The notes under the pieces were generated by a model. It was not told the origin of the DNA. It made no database searches and saw nothing but the letters and a program-made list of their open reading frames with translations. From Ensifer aridi (lineage in GTDB: Bacteria > Pseudomonadota > Alphaproteobacteria > Rhizobiales > Rhizobiaceae): a DNA stretch of 64,000 nucleotides. The DNA lies in the NCBI RefSeq assembly GCF_002078505.1, contig NZ_LUAV01000004.1:450567-514566 (forward strand), written 5' to 3'. A program made the position numbers and the translations under genes. This document shows positions 59,186 through 64,000 of the stretch, piece after piece. Numbering within the stretch: the first letter of the stretch is position 1; each line of letters starts with the position of its first letter.

Positions 59186-59659
59186 ATGCGCTGCCCCTAT
59201 TGCGGTTCGGAAGATAGTCAGGTGAAGGATTCCCGTCCGGCAGAGGACGGGAACGCCATTCGCCGCCGCCGCATTTGCCCGGATTGCGGCGGCCGCTTCA
59301 CGACCTTCGAGCGGGTGCAGTTGCGCGAGCTGATGATCATCAAGAAGACCGGTCGAAAGGTGCCTTTCGACCGGGACAAGCTGTTGCGCTCGTTCGAGAT
59401 CGCGCTTCGCAAGCGACCGGTCGATCGCGATCGCATCGAGCGGGCGGTCTCTGGCATCGTTCGCCGCCTTGAAAGCTCCGGCGAGACCGAGATTCCCTCG
59501 GAGGAAATCGGTCTCCAGGTGCTCGAGGCCCTGAAGAGCCTCGACGACGTCGCTTTCGTTCGCTATGCCTCGGTCTATAGGGATTTCTCCCACGCCGAGG
59601 ATTTCGAGAAAGTCATCGCCGAGATCAGTGCCAAAATCGCACGCGATCCGAGCGAGTAG
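59186..59659 (+). CDS. nrdR: Transcriptional repressor NrdR
   Basis: A 157-residue repressor of ribonucleotide reductase genes. The N-terminal zinc ribbon [17 protein letters not shown]...CPDCGGRF has all four cysteines, followed by an ATP-cone ([33 protein letters not shown]) that senses ATP/dATP. Twelve bases separate it from glyA. Confidence 0.96.
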   Translation: MRCPYCGSEDSQVKDSRPAEDGNAIRRRRICPDCGGRFTTFERVQLRELMIIKKTGRKVPFDRDKLLRSFEIALRKRPVDRDRIERAVSGIVRRLESSGETEIPSEEIGLQVLEALKSLDDVAFVRYASVYRDFSHAEDFEKVIAEISAKIARDPSE

Positions 59660-59677
59660 ACCGGGTTGGAGTGCAGG

Positions 59678-60868
59678 ATGGGCGGGCCGACGCGCGAGGA
59701 CGAACGGTTCATGGCGGCGGCGCTGCGGCTGGCGCGAAGCAATCTCGGCCTCACATCGACCAATCCCTCGGTCGGCTGCATTATCGTCAAGGATGGCACG
59801 ATCGTCGGCCGGGCCGTGACGGCTCCGGGCGGGCGCCCGCATGCCGAGACGCAGGCCCTTGCCGAGGCCGGAGAGAGGGCAAGCCGCGCCACCGCCTATG
59901 TCACGCTCGAGCCCTGTTCACACCACGGCAAGACGCCGCCCTGCGCCGATGCGCTGATCGCCTCGGGCATTGCCCGCGTCGTCGTTGCGATTCTCGATCC
60001 GGACGAGCGCGTCGCCGGTCGCGGCGTGGTGATGCTGCGGGAGGCGGGCATTGCCGTCGACATCGGTGTCCTGCATGACGACGGGGAGCGGGCGCTCGAG
60101 GCCTACCTCATGCGTCACCGCATGAAACGCCCGCATGTGACTCTGAAGCTTGCGGTTTCCGCCGACGGCATGATCGGCCGCAAGGGGGAGGGGCAGGTCA
60201 GGATCACTGGCGCAATCTCGCGCGCTCAGGTGCAGGTGCTGCGCGCCGAGACGGATGCGATCCTCGTCGGAATCGGTACGGCCAGCGCCGACAATCCGGA
60301 ACTCACCGTACGGTTGCCGGGATTGGAGGGCCGCTCTCCCATTCGGATCGTGCTCGACCGCCGCCTTGAGTTGCCCGCCGACTCGAAATTGGTGCGCTCG
60401 GCCCGCGACATTCCGCTGATCGTGGTTACCGGTGACGCCGGTTTTGCTTCTCCCTATGTGTGGGGCGAAGGTCCCCGGAGTGCGGGCGAGGGGCAGAGTG
60501 GACGCACCTCGTTACCCCTTACCTCAGCCCCGCTTGCGGGGAGCGGGGACGACTACGCTGGGCGCCGGGCAAAGCTGGAAGCCGCAGACGTCCAGGTGCT
60601 GAATGCCGATACGATTGCCGATCTTTTGACGGCACTTGCCTCACGCGGCATCTCATCTCTCCTCGTCGAGGGCGGCGCGCGCGCGGCGCGTGACTTCCTC
60701 GACGCCGGCCTCGTCGACCGCATCCTGCTCTTCACCGGTCCTGAGGCCATTGGCGAAGGGGGCATTCGATCCCCATTTGAACGGAAGTCCGTTCCAGCGG
60801 GCTTCACGCTCCGACACACGGCGCGCTATGGCGACGATATTTTTGAGGATTACGAAAGAGAGAGCTGA
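59678..60868 (+). CDS. ribD: Bifunctional riboflavin biosynthesis deaminase/reductase, with apparent insertion
   Basis: A 396-residue two-domain enzyme of riboflavin synthesis. The deaminase domain has HAETQALAEAG and PCSHHGKTPPCADALI, the zinc-binding set. The reductase domain has LKLAVSADGMIG, LVGIGTASADNPELTVRL, RIVLDRRLELP and LLVEGGARAARDFL. Length exceeds the usual 360-380: residues about 257-292 form a low-complexity Gly/Ser/Pro segment that separates IPLIVVTGDAG from KLEAADVQVL, where the family has only a short loop. The matching DNA is GC-rich with a palindrome. ATG 59678 follows GGAG by six bases. The TGA overlaps the ribE ATG. Confidence 0.93.
   Translation: MGGPTREDERFMAAALRLARSNLGLTSTNPSVGCIIVKDGTIVGRAVTAPGGRPHAETQALAEAGERASRATAYVTLEPCSHHGKTPPCADALIASGIARVVVAILDPDERVAGRGVVMLREAGIAVDIGVLHDDGERALEAYLMRHRMKRPHVTLKLAVSADGMIGRKGEGQVRITGAISRAQVQVLRAETDAILVGIGTASADNPELTVRLPGLEGRSPIRIVLDRRLELPADSKLVRSARDIPLIVVTGDAGFASPYVWGEGPRSAGEGQSGRTSLPLTSAPLAGSGDDYAGRRAKLEAADVQVLNADTIADLLTALASRGISSLLVEGGARAARDFLDAGLVDRILLFTGPEAIGEGGIRSPFERKSVPAGFTLRHTARYGDDIFEDYERES
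60448..60552. repeat. GC-rich palindromic element in frame inside ribD
   Basis: About 105 bases that keep the ribD frame open but encode unrelated residues. They contain GGGGCGAAGGTCCCCGG, GCGGGCGAGGGGCAG, then ACCCCTTACCTCAG and the palindrome CCCCGC-TT-GCGGGG (60528-60541). This texture matches degraded copies of palindromic intergenic repeats of Rhizobiales genomes. Boundaries are approximate and insertion is inferred from protein length and loss of family similarity. Confidence 0.5.
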
Positions 60869-61485
60869 TGTTCACAGGCATCATCACGGACATAGGCACG
60901 GTGGAGAAGGTTACTCCGCTCAGAGAAGGGATCAAACTGCGCGTCGCGACCAATTACGATCCGAAGACGATCGATATGGGAGCCTCTATTGCCCATGCCG
61001 GCGTGTGCCTGACCGTCACGGCCCTGCCGGAGGCCGGCAGCAACGAGCGCTGGATCGAAGTCGAGGCTTGGGAAGAGGCGCTGCGGCTGACGACCATCGG
61101 CGAGTGGGGAGAGGGCACGCGCATCAATCTCGAGCGCTCGCTGAAGATCGGCGACGAGCTTGGCGGCCACATCGTTTCGGGGCACGTCGACGGCAAGGCG
61201 GAGATTCTCGCCGTCGAACCGGAAGGAGACGCGGTGCGCTTTCGCTTGCGGGCGCCGGAGCACCTCGCGAAGTTCGTTGCTCCAAAGGGCTCCGTGGCGC
61301 TCGACGGCACCTCGCTCACCGTGAACAAGGTTGATGGCACCGAGTTCGATGTGCTTCTGATCCGCCACTCGCTGGAAGTTACGACCTGGGGCGAACGCCA
61401 AGCTGGCGACCTGGTCAACTTCGAAGTCGACACGATGGCGCGTTATGCGGCCCGGCTGGCGGAGTTTCCAGCCCCTGCGGCGTGA
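60868..61485 (+). CDS. ribE: Riboflavin synthase alpha subunit
   Basis: A 205-residue enzyme that dismutates two 6,7-dimethyl-8-ribityllumazine molecules into riboflavin. It has the expected two lumazine-binding barrels: MFTGIITDIGTVEKV...GASIAHAGVCLTVTAL, and GGHIVSGHVDGKAEIL...GSVALDGTSLTVNKVDG. Its ATG overlaps the ribD stop (TGATG), showing coupling. The substrate comes from ribH, which starts 2.2 kb downstream. Confidence 0.96.
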   Translation: MFTGIITDIGTVEKVTPLREGIKLRVATNYDPKTIDMGASIAHAGVCLTVTALPEAGSNERWIEVEAWEEALRLTTIGEWGEGTRINLERSLKIGDELGGHIVSGHVDGKAEILAVEPEGDAVRFRLRAPEHLAKFVAPKGSVALDGTSLTVNKVDGTEFDVLLIRHSLEVTTWGERQAGDLVNFEVDTMARYAARLAEFPAPAA

Positions 61486-61541
61486 TGTCTTGACGGGCAT
61501 CCAACGGGAACCGCTTCTTGCCCAAAAACGGCACCGCCCAA

Positions 61542-61574
61542 ATCACATCCGCCCCGGAGAGGGGCGGATGTGAT
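61542..61574. terminator. Hairpin between convergent ribE and small secreted gene
   Basis: Perfect 14-bp arms (61542-61555, ATCACATCCGCCCC, and 61561-61574) with a 5-base loop, lying between two convergent genes. Likely bidirectional, though without a T-tract. Confidence 0.75.
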
Positions 61575-61597
61575 GGTGCTCATTGCCGCGGGGAGGC

Positions 61598-61948
61598 TCA
61601 ACGGACATAAATTGTCAGGCTGCCATCGGCTGCCTGTGCGGCACCTGCTATGTTCTTCATCTCGACGTTTCGCGTTTCCAGCTTAGCCGCCAGAGGCTTG
61701 TTGGCCTCGATAGCGGATTGTAGCGCCGCCACCTGTTGCGGGGTCTCATCATTGATCCGCGACCGAACCTCGCTCATACGGCTAAGCGTGTCGACGTCGA
61801 CGACCCTGAAATCATCGCCCTTGAAGGTACTAACCGTCTGATCGATCTGGCGCGGCCAGTTCGTTTCGACGCTGGCGGCATGGGAGATACCGCCGAACGT
61901 CAAAGCGGAGAGGGCGGCGATGACGGAAATTTTCGCGATGCGGTTCAT
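61598..61948 (-). CDS. Small secreted protein
   Basis: A 116-residue protein with a signal peptide (RIAKISVIAALSALTFGGISHA) and a mature part of about 94 residues without cysteines. The segment KGDDFRVVDVDTLSRMSEVRSRINDETPQQVAALQSAIEANKPLAAKLETRNVEMKNI looks helical, and the tail GSLTIYVR beta. I do not know the family. ATG 61948 is chosen because AGGAG lies seven bases upstream; ATG 61954 is too close to it. Confidence 0.7.
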   Translation of the reverse strand: MNRIAKISVIAALSALTFGGISHAASVETNWPRQIDQTVSTFKGDDFRVVDVDTLSRMSEVRSRINDETPQQVAALQSAIEANKPLAAKLETRNVEMKNIAGAAQAADGSLTIYVR

Positions 61949-62279
61949 TGTCATGCTCCTTATTTTCGTGCGACCTCCGCCTCGGCCAACCGGGCGCGGT
62001 TTTTCGCCGAGGCGTCTTTCGCTTTGGCCAGCACTGACCGTTTGCGGACGAGGTCATCCGCAGCAGGGGGCGCTGGACCGTTTCGACTCGTTGGGCGGCG
62101 GTACCACGTTTGGGCCGGGGTCTCGCGCCTTGCCAACGGTTAGAAATTGAGCGCGAATCTGGCCGTTTCCGTGGCGTAAGCGACTGAGAAATAATTAAAA
62201 ATTGTTCATGTTCTATTTGCCGGAAATTGCTGTCGCAACCTGCGAGGAAGCGTTCTCCCGCCATCGCTTGCGCCTCGCT
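61949..62279. other. Intergenic region upstream of small secreted gene
   Basis: About 330 bases between two minus-strand genes. It includes AT-rich DNA near 62185-62215. I see no supported gene, RNA or repeat; it should hold the promoter of the small secreted gene. Confidence 0.4.
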
Positions 62280-62816
62280 TCAGGGCGCGCTCGCCGAGCG
62301 TCGCTCGAACATGATCATCGGCTTGCTGTGATACTTGGTGCGCCGGACTTCCTTGAAGCCGTGCTTGAGCGCAACGCGGATCGAAGCCTGGTTGTTGGGG
62401 TCTATGATGCAGGTTTTCAGCAATCCGGGAAATGCCCGGTCGCCCCAGGCGAGGGCGGCTGTGACGGCCTCCGTCGCAAGACCGCGGCCATGATTCCGGG
62501 GAGAGATCGCCCAGCCCGTTTCCATCGTACCTTCGAGCGAGGGTGTCATCTGGCGATGGGCGTCATGGAAACCGGCTTCGCCGATGAAGGCGCCGCTCTC
62601 CTTCTCCTGGATCGCGAAGAAGCCGAAGCCGAAATAGTGCCACATGCCGACCTGGCGCAGGAAGCGCGTCCAGGATTGCTCCCGCGAGTAAGGAACGCCA
62701 CCGATGTAGCGGGTGACCTCTTCATCGGCGAACAGGGCACTGTAGGCGGGGAAATCGTCGCGCCGATAGGGGCGCAACAAAAGCCGCTCGGTTTCTATGG
62801 TAGGCACGCGATGCAT
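62280..62816 (-). CDS. GNAT N-acetyltransferase, RimJ/RimL type
   Basis: A 178-residue acetyltransferase. ETERLLLRPYRRDDFPAYSALFADEEVTRYIGG opens the RimJ/RimL-like subgroup; MWHYFGFGFFAIQEKESGAFIGEAGFHD and NHGRGLATEAVTAALAWG (acetyl-CoA loop, with H/R-G-R-G-L-A) follow, then NQASIRVALKHGFKEV. Substrate unknown. GGAGA precedes ATG 62816. It begins 35 bases after the cupin gene on the same strand. Confidence 0.87.
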   Translation of the reverse strand: MHRVPTIETERLLLRPYRRDDFPAYSALFADEEVTRYIGGVPYSREQSWTRFLRQVGMWHYFGFGFFAIQEKESGAFIGEAGFHDAHRQMTPSLEGTMETGWAISPRNHGRGLATEAVTAALAWGDRAFPGLLKTCIIDPNNQASIRVALKHGFKEVRRTKYHSKPMIMFERRSASAP

Positions 62817-62851
62817 GTTTTCTCCGATTGTTCTCTGCGGGGAAATGAAGG

Positions 62852-63355
62852 TCAGGCGCCCGGCTCGCCGTCCCAATAGTCCGCTGTCGATGGAGCGCGG
62901 CCGATGAAGCGGAACGATGCCTTCGCCTCGCCCGGCCGCCGTGTCTTCGCGAGGAACTTGCCGGAATCGGGATATTCACAGATCTCTGTCGCCGCCACCG
63001 TGGAAATGGCCAGATATTTGAGCGGCACGGTGCCGGTATTGATGAGGTGATGCGCTGTCTCGGGGCCGCCGGCGGGGGCTGCGAGCACGTCGCCAGGTCC
63101 GACCGCATAGCGTTCGCTGCCGAACCGGTATGTTCCCTCTCCCTCGAGAATGACGAACAGCTCTTCTTCGACATGATGGTTATGGAACGGGCATCCCGAT
63201 TTTCCCGGCGGAACTTCGCCGTAGCTAACGCCGAGGTTGTCGAGGCCAAGCAGCATGCCGAAGGAGGCATCGCGACACTCGAAGAACGAGCCTTGGCGCC
63301 AGTGGTCGAGATCGAGATTTTTTGGATTGACGATCGGCTTCCGCGCTTCCGCCAT
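62852..63355 (-). CDS. Cupin domain protein
   Basis: A 167-residue single-cupin protein. Metal-site histidines and glutamate are in CPFHNHHVEEELFVILEGEGTYRFG, and the second cupin motif is in PGDVLAAPAGGPETAHHLINTG. The C-terminal part (YLAISTVAATEICEYPDSGKFLAKT) is typical of small cupins of unknown substrate. GGAGGAGGG upstream of ATG 63355 is a strong ribosome-binding site. Divergent from ribH. Confidence 0.86.
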   Translation of the reverse strand: MAEARKPIVNPKNLDLDHWRQGSFFECRDASFGMLLGLDNLGVSYGEVPPGKSGCPFHNHHVEEELFVILEGEGTYRFGSERYAVGPGDVLAAPAGGPETAHHLINTGTVPLKYLAISTVAATEICEYPDSGKFLAKTRRPGEAKASFRFIGRAPSTADYWDGEPGA

Positions 63356-63673
63356 GACGTTCCCTCCTCCTCCGATGAAAACCTCAGCCATGCAGGCTTT
63401 GGCACCAGTCATGGTTGAGGTTTTAAGGGCACTCGGCGTCATTGCAAAGCGGATTGCGCGCTTTCCGAGGCGGTGGCATTGCGCAAAGTTCACGATTGGC
63501 AACAAAGGCGCCGCCGCCGCTCGACGATCCGGCGGCGCTGCCGCATGGGAAGCGGCTATCGGCGCGGCAAATAAACCCGTTCGGCGGAATTTGCTTGCCA
63601 TTCCGTGCCGGGCATGGTTTGACCGCCGCCTGCGCCGGCAAAGTCCGGCCCGATTTTTCAAGACAGGTGATCC
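63356..63673. other. Intergenic region between divergent cupin and ribH genes
   Basis: About 320 bases. GC-rich near 63510-63580, with no convincing gene. I looked for the FMN riboswitch that controls some riboflavin genes and saw no match to its conserved core on either strand. It presumably holds divergent promoters. Confidence 0.45.
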
Positions 63674-64000
63674 ATGGCGAAAACCGAGCCCGTCCACATT
63701 CTGATTGTGGAAGCGCGTTTCTATGACGATATGGCCGACGCATTGCTCGACGGAGCGAAACACGCGCTCGATGCAGCCGGCGCCACTTATGATATCGTGA
63801 CAGTCCCCGGGGCTTTGGAAATTCCGGCGGCGATCGCCATGGCGCTCGACGGTGCCGATGAAGGCGGAACCGAATATGACGGCTTCGTCGCACTCGGGAT
63901 GGTGATCCGTGGCGAAACCTATCATTTCGACATCGTCGCCAACGAGTCCGCGCGCGCCCTGATGGACCTCGCCGTCAGTGAAAGCCTTGCGCTCGGCAAC
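63674..64000 (+). CDS. ribH: 6,7-dimethyl-8-ribityllumazine synthase, N-terminal part
   Basis: The first 109 codons of RibH, running off the window. The translation begins [19 protein letters not shown] and continues with [20 protein letters not shown] and [29 protein letters not shown], in which GxVIRGETxHFD is the family active-site signature. It condenses the ribD-derived pyrimidine with a four-carbon unit to give the substrate of RibE. AGGTG lies five bases before the ATG. No stop is reached before position 64000. Confidence 0.95.
   Translation, partial: MAKTEPVHILIVEARFYDDMADALLDGAKHALDAAGATYDIVTVPGALEIPAAIAMALDGADEGGTEYDGFVALGMVIRGETYHFDIVANESARALMDLAVSESLALGN

Noticed and set aside
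57749..59842. 697-codon open frame opposite glyA and nrdR
   Set aside because: It spans the ends of two conserved plus-strand genes and the gap between them; no motifs.
63356..63673. FMN riboswitch before ribH
   Set aside because: The conserved RFN core is not present on either strand.

Overview
The window is a GC-rich (roughly 62-63%) chromosomal segment of a rhizobial alphaproteobacterium, most likely Sinorhizobium/Ensifer. The evidence is gene content and order: the divergent purMN and AI-2E transporter-hdaA-ppk-ppx block, lpiA-acvB, ldtR-ldtP, glyA-nrdR-ribD-ribE, an orphan groEL, Mg-type hemB, and rhizobial palindromic intergenic repeats. About 60 protein genes fill nearly all of the sequence. 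I see no rRNA, tRNA, CRISPR array, insertion sequence or prophage. It reads as conserved core chromosome with small accessory pockets.

Layout. 1-5.3 kb: end of holC, a sugar-dehydrogenase-like oxidoreductase, a GNAT enzyme, an ABC-F ATPase and two tandem small secreted proteins. 5.4-12 kb: a large adenylation-carrier-acyltransferase-3 fusion protein, DinB, GST, ndk, and a CGNR regulator with a lipoprotein, divergent from an orphan LivH-like permease across a perfect palindrome. 12-16.4 kb (minus strand): SDR, uvrC, pgsA, moaD, moaE. 16.4-23 kb: outer-membrane barrel protein, GST, RNase T2, a small secreted protein, rlmJ, a bis-MGD oxidoreductase and nudK. 23-27 kb: lpiA-acvB (lysyl-phosphatidylglycerol metabolism). 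27-39 kb: purMN on the minus strand, an AI-2E family exporter, hdaA, ppk, ppx, a phytase-like secreted protein, DUF2000, a membrane-bound class III cyclase and rnd. 39-48 kb: Tat multicopper oxidase, MFS transporter, aspS, rhodanese, orphan groEL with a small upstream gene, and a large secreted protein. 48-55 kb: parC, ArsR-type regulator, EamA exporter, bpt, RDD protein, hemB, a small membrane protein. 55-64 kb: ldtR-ldtP, glyA-nrdR-ribD-ribE, a small secreted protein, cupin and GNAT genes, and the start of ribH.

Functional themes: envelope modification (lpiA/acvB, ldtP, the fusion protein at 5.5 kb, the outer-membrane protein), polyphosphate and phosphate metabolism (ppk, ppx, phytase-like protein, with PHO-box-like sequences upstream of ppk and of the phytase-like gene), molybdenum cofactor making and use, and riboflavin synthesis.

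The best candidates for new biology are: the single-chain A-T-acyltransferase protein (a possible one-protein analogue of a Dlt-type acyl export machine); a GC-rich palindromic segment that appears to be inserted in frame inside ribD; and the CGNR regulator / 28-bp palindrome / orphan permease unit. All functions are read from sequence motifs and remembered families; no database search was run.
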